Positions 20,841-33,299 of a DNA stretch of 64,000 bases are shown here, one piece after another. The translations under genes were made by a program, and so were the position numbers. Every line of letters begins with the position of its first letter. The stretch's first letter is position 1. The notes under the pieces are model-generated. The model searched no databases and had not been told where the DNA came from. It saw nothing but the letters and a program-made list of their open reading frames with translations. The stretch spans positions 51,937,053 through 52,001,052 of the forward strand of contig CM060732.1 of the NCBI GenBank assembly GCA_030704615.1. The letters are read 5' to 3'. The DNA comes from Takakia lepidozioides (Eukaryota > Streptophyta > Takakiopsida > Takakiales > Takakiaceae).

Positions 20841-22800
20841 TATACTCAGGGAGATCAGAAGAAGCATTTTGTAGTGGTTGGGTATAACCTAGACTCGTCT
20901 GAGTATAGTAGATGAAGTCTGCGCGAGAAGTCCCTGAGTATTTTTTGAAGGAATTAGGTTCTAAGATTTCATTTGTAGATTTGTCTTGTTTCAGGATGAT
21001 GTATTCAATGGCTCATGAGCCTCATTTTCATTAAAGTTTCTTTCTACAACATCTGTATAATAGGGAAGATTTCCCTTTTCATGTAGAAAGCCTCGTACAT
21101 ACACTTGCGAATACATGGGTGATATTACAATTATCCGTAAAGGGTCCCAAACTCAGCATGAGAATCCCAAACTCGGCATGAGAACCCTGAGTTTGGCCAA
21201 AATTGGGCATGAGACTCGAAACTTAGGATGTGAGGGTACCATTAGAAACAAACACGGGACCAAACTGCCAGGACATAGGGAAGTGGTTGTGGTGGGAGTT
21301 TGGACCCCAGTTTTGTTCCTCCTCGAGGCGGAGGCACTCAGAGCTCACGAGCAGCCGTTGCTCTCATCCCCAGTTTTTTATTTGGTGCCCTCTTTTCCGA
21401 CTTCGTGCCCGGTTCTGAACTTTGCGGATTTACTCAAACTCATGATGAAATAAGAACTGAGGTCCAAACTGGGTACAACTTAGAGGTTGGGTAGCGCGTG
21501 AGCAGGCTCATGTGAGCACAAGGGCATATTCCCCGAAATTCCGCAAATTTCCAAAGCGAAACGAACTTGGCGAAACTAAACATTATGCGAAACTAACACA
21601 TAAAGAACAAGTAGCCCCTATATCTGATGAACATCTTACCCTATAGGCGTGGCTTTTTCTCCATAACAGGCGCGAGAGAGTGGTGAGACTTCACCTCAAA
21701 ATATTGCATGTCCTCACCCATAGCTAATTTCTCACATGGAAACTCTATATCAAATAGCCTGAGAAGAAATCACACTGAAGGATAATTTCGCTCCGAGAAA
21801 CTCTGTACCAACTAGCCTGAATTGGATATGGGACATTTGCTGAGTTCAAGGCCTTTTCCACGGTTAACTTAGCTTGGGCCTGCCCCTTATTGTGAGTATG
21901 TAGTTCACTACACGTACTCGTACCTGTATTCCACGCCCGAAGGTCAACCAGGTACACCGGTCCAACGCTGGGGATGACCTGCGTGGCCCGTGGTAATGGG
22001 GGGTTACGTCGTGCTGCACCCGCCATAGTTTCTACCGCCCAGGAGAGCCCGTGGGCTGTAAAGAAGCAGCGAGCTCAAACCCTAACTGCGATGACCACAG
22101 AGCAGCAGGTAAACCCTCGAATGGCCGTGTGTTGCTTGGGGCAAGCCACTCCGTAGCAGTCTGTACGCTTTTTGTTTCTGCACATTATCTTACTTGTGTG
22201 GCCCGCTCTTTGCGTGCGAGGGATTTTGATATTGGGGTAGTTACTCGGATGCCTTCCTCGGAGAAGTCTCTCTGATTCTCCCTAAGTGGGTTCTCTGGTC
22301 GTGATCGAAGGCCTGCGTTTGATCTGAGGTATATTGTGGTGTCTCTGTGAATCGCTTTGTTTCGTGTTGTGTGTAGCGTCAATCTGCTTTCTGATACCCT
22401 CTTTTGTGGCGACGTTCTCATCCTGCCCAGAATAGATGAAAATCCCGCATAGTAAGGCAAACGATCATGTAGGGGTCTTGCTGCCGATCAGTCGTAGTGT
22501 AAATCAAGGGAACGATTTCCAGGTATCGCTTTAGATGCCTACGCTTCTTTGCTGATGTCAACATTGCATGTCAGCTCCTGTAGTCCGTTTCCAATGTAAG
22601 GTGGGGGGTTGCGTGCCATCGATCGAAGAAAATTTCACGTTCAACCCACCGGTGGTACGCATGATAACCACGTTTCTTTTCTCAGACTTATCTTGTGGTT
22701 ATACCACCTCACAGCCTGTGGTATAAACGAACAAGAAAGACTGGTGTACAGACAGGTAAGTCAATCGATGAGACGTAGCTGCCTCCAACATTAGGGCATC
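20841..22800. other. Intergenic, including likely promoter and 5' leader of the KH gene
   Basis: No domain-bearing ORF was found. At 21120-21230 the phrase 'cccaaactcggcatgagaa' repeats about three times. The last few hundred bases (about 22200-22970) are TG/CT-rich and lead into the zinc-knuckle/KH gene, so they are the probable promoter and 5' UTR. A spliced leader is possible (cagacag/gtaagt at about 22752). Confidence 0.35.
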
Positions 22801-22972
22801 TTTACTACGCTACTGGACTAAGTAGCTTGTCATGGTTGGGCAGATGATGCGGGCATAGAACGAGTGAAGTGTGAAGATGTTTTGCTGAAGTTAGATGGCC
22901 TTGCGAATTTTATCGGCATAATCCTCCATAGGTGACATCTTATTGGAGAAAGTAAGCTACTTTACACCCTCG

Positions 22973-25900
22973 ATGGCTGATACAGAGGATGATGATAGAG
23001 ATGAGGAATGGTTTAAGGAGGTGTATGGAAGCGGGTATACAGGGCCTTCTAAGGCTCCCCACGAGAACCCTCGTGATACTACAGCAGTCAGCAAGGCCTC
23101 CAGCAAACGTGTCAGCGCCAATATAAGTGACTCTGATGAGGATAATGAGCCTCGTGACCCATACGCAGTTCCTACAGACTTCACGAGTAGGGAAGCCAAA
23201 GTGTGGGAAGCGAAGGCAAAGGCAGTAGAAAGAAACTGGAAGCGCAGAAAGGAAGAGGAGCTTACCTGCCGCCTCTGTGGCGAGGTTGGCCATTTCGCCC
23301 AGGTATGTATTGGTTGGTTTCTGCAGGCATTTCTAAGTCTGACCCAGTCCCCAGTGCAATGGGCAGTTTAAATGACACTGACGCTTTAAATGCTGGCTAG
23401 GTGACCTAATGTTCTATCTACAATCTGCACAAGGAGGTTGACCACTGAGGATGTTTGACAACTGATGGAGGTATAGAGGGATGATGTGAAATGGCGTTGA
23501 TTGACCATGATTTATGAACAGATGTACCAGCTAGCTTACCAGAGGTTTTGAGCCAAGCCTGCAGATGCTGAAAGACAACTTCAGTCACCATAACACTTTC
23601 GAGATGTCATGGATATGAAACTATATCTATGTTTCACTGCTGACGCAGACTTCCTACTCAGTAATAGAACAAAAGTATCTTATCTGGTCATATTAGCTTG
23701 TTGGCACCAATCTTTGAAAACAGAAGAGCTGAATCTGAAAGCCTGATGTGGGTCTTCTGGCCTCTCACGGTGGTTTCCTCACAGTTACTTATTAGATTTC
23801 AATCCAAGCGTAAGCTAGCGTTCTCCTTGTGAGTTCATGTTAATTTGTCCCATCTTCAACCGCATAGTGTGGGGTAGATTGCTCAACATTGCGTGATGTT
23901 TTCCTAACCATAAATTTCAGTATGTTGTCGTTGACCCTGTGTATGTGCAAAGGGGTATAACACCGAGCAGCGGTTGAGTTGGATCTTCTTTAAGTCTGCG
24001 GTTGTTGGTTTCATTTATACATGCACTTGAAATCCTTTTAGTTAAACATGGCGTGCCAGGAACTAGAGCAGGTAGCCCAGTGGTTGGGTGTTTCTGCCTT
24101 GCCCATGCATAAGCTAGGTGATCTAAAGTGTCCACCTTCAACGGAAGGCAGTCTTCCTTCAGGATGAAGTGACACTTTAGTTTGCGCTTCCTCTGGGAGG
24201 AGTCCTCTTTCTTTCTTTGGTGTGCCAGTTTTTTGTTTTTCGTATTTTTTGGCGCATATGCTGAGACAGCAAGGTGAAGTTGTCCTGGAGGTGTTTGAAC
24301 TTCTAGGCACATAATTTGTTCTCTGAAGGTTTTATTCGTTGCCAGAGGCAATGTGAGATCCTAACCCTGCTTTGAGCTGATGGTGTTTTGTGTTTCTCAC
24401 TACGTATCTAGTTTTAGCCGTGTAGAGGGAGGCCTACTAAGAGATGCTATAGCAATGTCTGCTCCATGCAAGTTATGTTTTCACATTGGCTTATGCGGAA
24501 GGAGATTGGATGTGAGTGCAGGGATGCCCGACCACTCTAGGAGGGAACCGCAAGTCTGGGGAGGTGGTTGAGAGGATCCCACTTCGTGACAAGCGGTTGA
24601 AACCCCGGATCATTGGCACAGGTGGATCTATAATCCAGGGCATTGAAAAGGACACAGGCTGTCGCCTGAAACTGGAAGATAATCTCACAGCTGGGAACGG
24701 GGCCTTTTTTGTGAAAGTTACAGGCCCTGATAGGATGACTGTCTCCAAAGCGGTTGATGCAGTCTCAAAGCTGGTAGAGCAAGTTGAAGATGAGTGGAAG
24801 CAGCAGCAGGGTGTGCGGAGGCCATCTGGGGGAGGAGGCTTCCGAGGGGGTCCAACAGTCAATCCTTTGATTGCTGCGCAAATGCAGCATATTGCCTCCC
24901 AGAGACTGCACCACAATAACTCCAACACCGGGGGTCCTGGCCGTGGGGAACCAATGGATGAGGAGAAGCGCACCATTGAGCATATTGCATCGCAGCTGGA
25001 GGCCCGCCGGCAGTGGGAAGCCGTGTCGGGCTCTTCGCAGCAGTCCCTGAATGGCTCATATAAAGAGGGTAAGTGAGGCCTAAGTCTCTTGACACTTTAA
25101 AGAACTTGTCTAGTTCCAGTGAGAAATGGACTGCACATTGGAGGACTAGCTAGAAACCAAGATGGGTGACATAATAGCATTAGCATAGTGTGGCATCTCG
25201 AAATGGCTATCTCGTCACAGATGCTAGATAGCACCCGATTGGAGTCCTCAGGTAAGTTTCTGCCCGACCGATACTTGAGAAATTGCTATTTATGCTGAAA
25301 AGCCTTTCAGAAATGGACACATATAAGCTTGCTGGCTCGCGAAGGCTGGAGGACTGGGGGTGCAGAGCACTATGTACACTCAGTTTGAGTTTGGGAATGA
25401 GGCCAGGCTTTTTTCCTTGTGGGTATCTGGGTCACCATTATCCTCCTCCCTGTTTCTCTGGGTGGAGGAAGGCACTTTAGCGATCCCTCAGCCCCGGCTT
25501 GATCTGAGGATCTCCCTCACGTTTTCCCCTCATTTCTTGAAGGCCATCCTGCTTCGGGAGCTGGGAGCATTTCAACACCATTTAAGGGGACTGGTCCTGC
25601 CGATGGAGGGAGTGCTTTCTACCCAGACACTGGAGGTTCTTACCCTGTACAGATGAAAGAAGAGCTAGACACGGACTTGAGTTACGAGGAACAAACCCTG
25701 GATGATATAGAACGTCGATTTCTGCAAGAGACCATCGAACTCACCAAAGATCAAAACAAGGAAGAAGATGCAGAGAATGCTCGTCATCGCAAGGTTTGTT
25801 TTTGTGTACTTTCAATTTCGAGAAAATTAACCAAAATTTTGTTTCTTATTCATAGAGGATTGACAAGAAAGGTAATTGGTTTGTACTTAGTCTGCTGAAA

Positions 25901-26820
25901 GCTGCAGCGGCCGTGCTGAGAAGTGGTGGAAAGTGTTTCATAGAGTTTGAGGTGTTTACAAGTGAGAGGCTGAGATCAGCCACTCAAAAGACAATGCCCC
26001 ATGGTTTACTGCTCTCTCACTTTACTGCTCTCACATGGTCCAGGTAGGTTCTCTTACACCACTTCTTTGTTTTTGAGAAAAGCCCTTGGAGTTGGTGCAC
26101 ATTTGTTTGCTGTAAGTTCTGGTCACATTTGACCCCATGAAAGCATAGCTCTCACTGGATGATTGATGAGCAGCCCTGATGAAGCATCTCTTCTGTTATC
26201 ATCACACTAAAACTGTGACTTCCTGTGAAAACGAGCTCAATGGGTTTCTGAGTGATGGCAAATTCACCAGCTTACTTGTAAGTAAAGGGAGATGTGTAGA
26301 ACACCCCGGGATGAAGATCTACTTTGGTAACTTGCTCTATGGCTGCGGTTGATTTGACCATATTAAGTGACAAGAGAAATTCCTTGCCTGTCTGGTTTTT
26401 ATGGTGCAGCGACTGTTTGAGATCCAGGAGCACTATCAGCAGAAGATGACACAGTTACGTGCCAAGCAGGCCAAACAACGTGAGGACTTCATGTGTCATG
26501 AAGCCCACTTGCGATACCAGCAACCCCCTAGCAGTTATCCTCCTTACCAATATACTGGGGCTGGGGGTGCGGAAGCCTTCCCTTCTGTTCCTACATTCAA
26601 TGGCAGCAGCACATATGACCAGGACTCCATGGAGAACTTACAGGCCAATTCTACCGTCTATGAGACGTATCATGATGGAGGCTACACAAGTGGTGGAGGG
26701 GGGGGGGCTTATAACAGAAAGCAGGGGTATGATACCAGCAGTCCATATAGCAAAAGCGAGACCTATGACACGCCAGCGTATTCCTATGGAGGTTCACAAA
26801 CATACCCCACGTATGGATGA
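22973..26820 (+). CDS. CCHC zinc-knuckle and KH-domain RNA-binding protein
   Basis: Four exons join in phase: 22973-23302, 24522-25068, 25543-25793 and 26410-26820 (1,539 nt, 512 residues). All introns are GT-AG. I chose the Met at 22973 (MADTEDDD) because the product then starts with the conserved acidic segment; an upstream in-frame ATG lies at 22943. Residues 99-112 form a C-x2-C-x4-H-x4-C zinc knuckle (CRLCGEVGHFAQGC) split exactly by intron 1, which supports the splice. A KH domain follows (about 130-200) with IIGTGGSII as the GxxG nucleic-acid-binding loop. Around 340-410 is a charged helical region (DDIERRFLQETIELTKDQNK), and the C terminus is rich in Tyr, Gly and Ser. It probably binds pre-mRNA or mRNA in the nucleus, like splicing factor 1-type proteins; the precise role is unknown. 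Intron 1 carries a SINE at 24058-24250. Confidence 0.9.
24058..24250 (+). repeat. tRNA-derived SINE, family B, in intron 1 of the KH gene
   Basis: The head 'gcaggtagcccagtggttgg' is box-A-like and 'cccatgcataagctaggtga' matches the second copy at 29515-29668. Box B is degraded. It lies in the sense orientation within the intron. Confidence 0.55.
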
Positions 26821-29500
26821 CAAAGATAGAGGAACAAAAGCCGATGCGAGCGAGGAGAGAAAGGTGTGGGGGAAACATACCGTGAATACTTGAGTCTTTA
26901 CCTTCTTCAAGTCTGAGTTTTCTTTATGAGTCTTTACCTTGTTCATCAATAATCTTGGATGGTAAATGCTGCAGTGAGAGTACTAGGGGTCTGGCGGATA
27001 GGTTGGGAAGAGTGGTGGATATCTGTGATAACATGGCGAATGGTATGTAGAGCGTTCTTATTACGTCCCGATTACGTTGTGTTTAAAACATTTGTCTACG
27101 AAATACTGGGAAAGAGGAATGACTGGATCTTGTCCTGTAGCTATTTGCAGATGGGGAGGCTTTTGGTACATTTTTTGCTAATAATGGTTTCTGTGTGGTC
27201 AATTGGTGGGGCATTTTACAGCTTACGAGGGAACACCAAAAGAGCTCCATCTCTGTCCACATTCATCTGACGAAGGTGGAAGTCATGTTTACTATGTCAC
27301 GGAAGGAAAAACTGAGAACAGAGGGAGCTCTCTGCCGTGAGTAGAGTAGCTGAACGTATCATGTGGTTTGCAACATTTTTAACTTGGTTGAGATGCTTTC
27401 ATGGAGATGGACTGTTCCCCCAATGTCACAGACCATCCAATTGATTGTTTTGACTTGTGAAATTTGCAGAGCTCATATTTTATGGAGGGGATGTGACACT
27501 GACAGATACATAGACCATTTTTATGTATTGTGACTGTAGACAGTTGTTGTTGTTCGTACCTAGGGTCTGTAGTGCATCGTGACCGTTCCTTGACTCCTGG
27601 TTTTATTAAAGTGCTGCCACTTGACCTCTCAAAAGTGGGTATGTAGTAAGATGCTTAACCTAGGCTCGAAGTCTATTTGCGGATACGAAAGCAGAGGTGG
27701 CTTCTGTAGGGAAGATTGTGTAACTTGGTGTTCTTGGATGTGTAATAGTGTTTGTAGTGAATGAAATTGGGACAAACCTCTAGGAGAAGGAGCATCTGGA
27801 GTTTGGGAAAAAGCCAGCATCGCCTCTCCACCTCCACCTACCAACTATTTGCAAGAGACCCTGCACTCCAACTGATATCTGAGACTGGAGATGTTATGAC
27901 TGGGGGTCACAAATATAGATCACTTGTAATGCCATTGTACAAGCTTGCTAAACCATCCAGGATTGTTTGATGGGATAGAACTCCACATTTGTCTTTTCTT
28001 ACTTTCCTATATACCCTTAAGTTTGATACTGATAAGTATTTGGATTCATCCTTATGAAGGGTAAATCTTGTCTATACTTCCCTTTACTCGAGAGTGAAGT
28101 GGTGCATCCGGACAGTATTTAGTATTTACCTTTATCCTGACTTACTTTCCAGATAAATCTAGGTAAACTGTTTACCTGCACAACCCTTGGTTTTGAGATA
28201 CCTTGTCTTCCAGTGTACCTACATGTTGGGATGAAGGGTTGATAGCGATCAAGTATAGGGGAATCCTAATCGTAATATCTCGGTTATAGTCTAATACATA
28301 CATGTCTAACTGGGGTTTTTTTTTTCTCTTATTTGTAATATTCTAATAATATCTCTTGTTCATTTGAACTATAACGTATACCTTTATGTTAGGGAATATC
28401 TGTATGATATACCCTACATTCATACGTACTGTATATCAATGGGTTTTAATCAGTGTTGTCTATGGGTTTTAATATACCCTCCGGGTCCAGAGAAAGTTGG
28501 CCTCTAAGTTGAATTGGAATACACCAGGGAGGGTTAATAATTTTTTCTTGTTTTAGCTTATCCACCGATTTATTTTTTGGTTACAAATAAAAATACACAA
28601 CAATGCCATAATTTGTCCTGAGGATAAAGATAAAAATCACAAAATCTGCTACACCAGTTTATATACTGGCGGGTATATCCGGATAAGATACCCCCGGCCA
28701 ACAGTCACTGAAGAGGGAGGACCAGGGCTGTTGGATTTCCAGTCTTTGAAGTCCTTCGTTCCGCCACCCTATGGCAAATTTGGAAAGCAAGATGCAGTTG
28801 GGCATTGGACAACCAAAACTCATCTATGTCAAAGATCCTCACTTTGGTCTTCAATGACCTCACCATTGCTGCTAAACTTGCCTGGGCAAAATTGGGTGCA
28901 GAGTACAACAAGCGCCCAGAACGTGGACCTGCACTCCTCACCTCCTTCAGGCGCACTTGGGGGAATGGGGGGCTCATCTGCTCCTGCATCGACATCAACA
29001 CCTGTTTATGGGCAGGTACTATTCCCCATATTTGGCAGCAGCGAAGAGCCCCCCTCTTCAGCCTCCCCTGACTTTGAAAGATCAGATCAAAACTGGAAGC
29101 ACATCAAGACGACTGTTAAGTCCAAGCTTCATTTTCACCGGTAGATAGATGGGCTTCTCACTGGTTTCTAGTTAGCCACTGTGCCCTATATTTGTACCCG
29201 GCTCCCCCTAATCTAGGGTTATTCGAGGGCATCCCCCTCCATCGCTCAATGCTTAACGCTCCTTAATTCTACTTGGATAGAGGAGGTCCACTGTCTCAGG
29301 TCCACTGTACCCAGGATTCGCCTTCACGACTTGTCGTGTGTTAGGCCTCATGGCAACCCTCGGGCATGTAAAGGGTTTAATTTTTTCCCTTCAAATAATT
29401 CCAAATAAAGTTGTCAGGGCCGCTACCCCTGTTAAAAAATAAATAAATAAATAAAATGAAGAGTATGGTTAATTGAATTACGCATAAAGATAAAAAATAA
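26821..29500. other. 3' UTR and intergenic region
   Basis: The first several hundred bases are the probable 3' UTR of the KH gene; an attaaa-like signal (ttttattaaagtg) lies near 27600. Beyond about 27900 the sequence is AT-rich with recurrent 'gggtata / tataccc' words (28000-28690). At 28700-29150 three overlapping open frames lie on both strands, but none shows a domain, so I do not call a gene. Confidence 0.4.
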
Positions 29501-29514
29501 AAATTCTTTAACGT

Positions 29515-29668
29515 CCAGTGAATTTACAGAGCCTACTGCTCAACACACAGGCCATCGAGGGCCCAATGGACGGTCTGAAGGCACATGTTGAAGGATTGAA
29601 CCCAGGATCACCTAGGTTATGCACAGGCAAGGTACAAACACCCGACGACTGGGCTACCTGCTTAAGTG
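29515..29668 (-). repeat. tRNA-derived SINE, family B, copy 2
   Basis: On the minus strand it begins gcaggtagcccagtcgtcgg (box A), then cctaggtgatcctgggttca with a good box B (gggttcaatcc). It abuts the start of the PPR pseudogene. Confidence 0.65.
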
Positions 29669-29692
29669 CATAAAGATAAAGATAAAGTTTCT

Positions 29693-32201
29693 TGGCCAAG
29701 ACATTTTGGCAGACTCCGACACTTACATCCGTCTTTTGCAAGAGTGCATCAACATGCAAGGCCTAGAAGAAGGAAAGTAGGTGCATGCCCACATTATCCG
29801 AACTGGGTTCAAGCCAAAAGTCTTCTTACTTAATACCCTTATGAACATGTACGCCAAATGCAGGAGCGTGCTGGATGCACGGCAAGTGTTTGACAACATG
29901 CCTAAACGAGTGATATTTACCTGGAATATAATGATAGCAGGATATGCCAATTATGGGTGCGGGAGGGAGGCAATTGAGATGTATAAGCAAATGATGCAGG
30001 AAGGGATGACACCCAATAAGGTGACATTCATATGCATTGGTAAAGCATGTGCCTGTCTGGCATCCCTGGAGAAGGGCAAAGGGGTCCATGCCGACATTAT
30101 CAGAGTCGGGATTGCACCAGATGTGATTTTGGAGACTACCCTTGTTGACATATATGCCAAATGTGGGAGCATGTGTCGTGCGCATACATATCGCTACACA
30201 ACTACATCGCTGTCCAAAACCACACAACACATGTGCACACCACACACTAGTATACCACTAGTCCACCACTAGTCCAACCACTAGGCTACAACTAGTCAGT
30301 CACTAGGCTGCCACTATGCTGCCCACTATGGCAGTCACTAGTCCATACAACTCTTGTGTGATAAAGAAGAAGAATACAAGCACAAGCTCATGCAAGCTCA
30401 CAAAGCTGAAGCATAAACTCATGCATATATAACCTCATCACTCAAATACAAGTCAAGCCAAGTGCACCCCACGCCATGGGGAATCCACACTACGGCGCCA
30501 TAGCTAGGCGCGGTGAGGCTCAACTCGAGAAAGATGAGCCTCCCGCGCTTGCCGTGAAGATAACCACCCAAGGCCTAACTGCCTTGACCCCTGGATTGAC
30601 ACTTGGGCCCATCCCAAATATCAATATGTAAAAGCTAGCTATTTCCTAGCTAGTTTCACACTAGTGGTGAAATAACTTGACACATGCAATATGCGCGTCA
30701 AGTGTTTGATAATTATACTCATCATGGGTGTTGTATGGAGGCTTTTGAGATGTATGGGCAAATGATACATGAAGAGGTGACTCTGGACAAAATAACTTTC
30801 AATTGCGTTCTCAGGGCGTGTGGCAGCCTGGCAGCCCTGGAGAAGGGCAAAGAGGTTCATGCTAACATTATCAAATGTGGAATTCCACCGGATATCATCC
30901 TGGAGACTGCCCTCACAAACATGTACGCCAAATGTGGGAACATGAAGGATACGCTTGAAGTGTTTGACATCATGGCTGAGTGTGATGTTGTGTCATGGAG
31001 CGCTATGATTGCAGGATATGCTCAGAATCACTGTGGTAGGGAGGCTTTTGGCATCTATGACCACATGATCAAGGAAGTCGTGGCACCCAACAAATCACAT
31101 ATATCTTCTCAATGCTTGTGCCAGCCTTGTAAGCCTGGAAAAGAACTACATGCTGAGATAATCAAAGTTGGAATCCCAGCAGATATCATTCTGGACACTG
31201 CCCTTGTTAACATATATGCAAAATGTGGGAGCATGGAGGATGCCATTCAACTGTTTGACAATGCAGCTCAACGGAATGTGGTTTCATGGAATGCGGTGAT
31301 TGCAGGATGTGGTTAGCATGGTTGTGCCAGGGACGCCCTTCAATTATTTGAACAAATGCAAGAGAAAGGGTTGAAGCCAAATAGTGTCACCTTTATTTGT
31401 GTTCTCTCTGCATGTAGCCATGTAAGCCGAGTGGATGAGGGTTGTCACTACTTTTGATTACATGAATCAAGTTCATGACCTTGCTCCTACAGTGAAGCAT
31501 TCTGGCCACATGGTGGATCTTTTTGCGCGTGCGGGAATATTGGTTGATGCGGAGGAGTTTGCCAACAGAATGCCTATCAAACCAGGTACTTCAGTGTGGG
31601 GGGCCTTGCTTGGTGTTTGCAGAATTCATGGCAATGTGGCAGTAGTCGAATGTGTGGCAAAATGCCTCCTGCAGTAGAATCTGCAGGAGGCTGCGACTTA
31701 TGTGCTGCTATCAAACATCTATGCTGCAACTGGCAGGTGGGACGATTCAACAAAAGTGAGAAAAATAATGCAGGACAGAGGTGTGAGAAAAGAACCAGGG
31801 CACAGCTACATTAAGGTGGACAACCGGGTGCACACATTCGTTGAAGAAGAGAATTTGCATCCACAAATTGAGGAAATCCATGCTGAGCTGAAGAGATTGT
31901 CTATGTGCATGAAAGAGGCTGGGTATGTACCTGACACACAGTTTGCATTGCATGATGGGGAGGTGGAGCAAAAAGAAGTTTCTCTTTGTCACCATAATGA
32001 GAAGCTAACGATTGATTTTGGGCTCATGGGCATCCCCCTGGGATGCCCATCCGTGTCATCAAAAACCTACAGGTGTGTGATGACTGCCACACCGCTACCA
32101 AATTCATATCAAAGATTATTGGTCGTACAATTGTTGGGCGGGATACCAACCGCTTTCACCACTTCCAAGATGGGGATTGCTCTTGTGGGGATTACTGGTG
32201 A
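29693..32201 (+). pseudogene. DYW-class pentatricopeptide (PPR) protein, pseudogene split by an insertion
   Basis: PLS-type PPR repeats (LVDIYAKCGSM, VVSWNAVIAG, LEKGKEVHANII) are followed by E and E+ domains (GHMVDLFARAG, RIHGNV, GHSYIKVDNRVHTF). A DYW deaminase-like domain ends in GDCSCGDYW with stop TGA at 32199-32201. Such proteins recognise organelle RNA and, through DYW, edit C to U. Breaks: TAG where Gln is expected at 29778-29780; a 509-bp insertion after AKCGSM; loss of about 17 residues after VFDN near 30710; TAG at 31314-31316; a frameshift near 31435; TAG at 31675-31677; and a frameshift near 32045 before the [17 protein letters not shown] block. It is tail-to-tail with a second PPR pseudogene. 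Confidence 0.93.
30174..30682. mobile_element. Solo-LTR-like 509-bp insertion within the PPR pseudogene
   Basis: It starts TGTCGTG and ends TTGACA (TG...CA ends) and is flanked by CATG at 30170-30173 and 30683-30686. Removing it with one CATG restores the PPR frame (AKCGSM then QYARQVFDN), proving it is an insertion. Inside are a tatataa box (about 30426) and a run of 'ccactagtc' words. Only four flanking bases are duplicated where five are usual for LTR elements, so the element class is tentative. Confidence 0.7.
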
Positions 32202-32388
32202 AAAAAACAGCAAGTGTGTCGCCTCAAGCAGGTAATAAACAAGTGTTTCATTGAAAACATCTCAACTGTCCCTGTGAACTACCCGTATGATCTCTTTGCC
32301 GCCAAAAACTTTAAAGTGATTCATTCATGGTGAATATTGCCATCCACGTGCAACACTGAAATTTATGGCAGGCCTTATTGCAGAGCAG

Positions 32389-32680
32389 TGTTGATTCATC
32401 CATGTCGACGATCACAATCACAGACATTATCAAACAGCTGGAGTACCAAACTGACGGGAAGCTTCATTGCAGGGGAGAATGAATCACCAAACAACTGAAG
32501 TATTGGATTGCAAGGTGTGTTAGTCCATCATGGTGGTAGTTACCACCTGTGTACAACTTCAAACAACTGGAGCACCAAATTCGCGGAAAGTCTTATTGGG
32601 GCAAAATGTTGATTTATTCATGGTGATGATCACCATTCGCAGTCAATAGCTGGAGTACTGAATTCGTGGAAGCCAGGTGT
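32389..32680. repeat. Degenerate tandem repeat, unit ~110 bp
   Basis: The phrases 'ttgattcatccatg', 'gacgatcacaatcacagac', 'caaacagctggagtaccaaa' and 'cgggaagcttcattg' recur in order about three times with many changes. It is located just downstream of the DYW stop. Role unknown. Confidence 0.45.
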
Positions 32681-33299
32681 TACCAACTTCACATGAAACA
32701 TATTATGGAGTTGAAAGTTCTTTTACCAAAAAAGGTTGAACATCGAGATCACAAAATCATTGAGGATGCAAACGCACACATTCCTAATTGCTGAAAGTAA
32801 AACGTCATTTATTTTTTGTTGCCTGCATCTGAAAAAATGCCCAGAATTGATAACAGAACCGACATTCTAGTAATATAGTCATGTACCATGTTCCAATTTG
32901 CATTTGGAAGTTCCATACCTTCTTCCGCCGGCTGCCCGAACCGTTCCAATTCAAGTGCCACCCAATCAAGTGACAAGGACACGTGTGCAGCCCCATCCCT
33001 TCCTACACAACACGTGTACACTTTGGGATGGATGCATGCACGATTGCTTTTACATGCAAGTTGGAGCAACTTTGGGATGAATGAACTGTCATGGATGAAG
33101 GTTAAAAGTTATCATGCTATGAATGAAAACACATACAGAAAGTATGAGTGCATATGTGCATACAGACTAAGTGCCTGTACAAGGGAATGATTCCATTAGT
33201 CATGAATGGTATCATGAAACCATAAGAGTGTAATACCATTCCCATCCCGAATGGGAGGAATGCATGCATGCAAGGTTTGAGATGGAAGTTGGACCCACT

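Noticed and set aside
28705-29148. Overlapping frames of 88-137 codons on both strands
   Set aside because: No domain, no convincing splice borders, and all three frames are open by chance composition.
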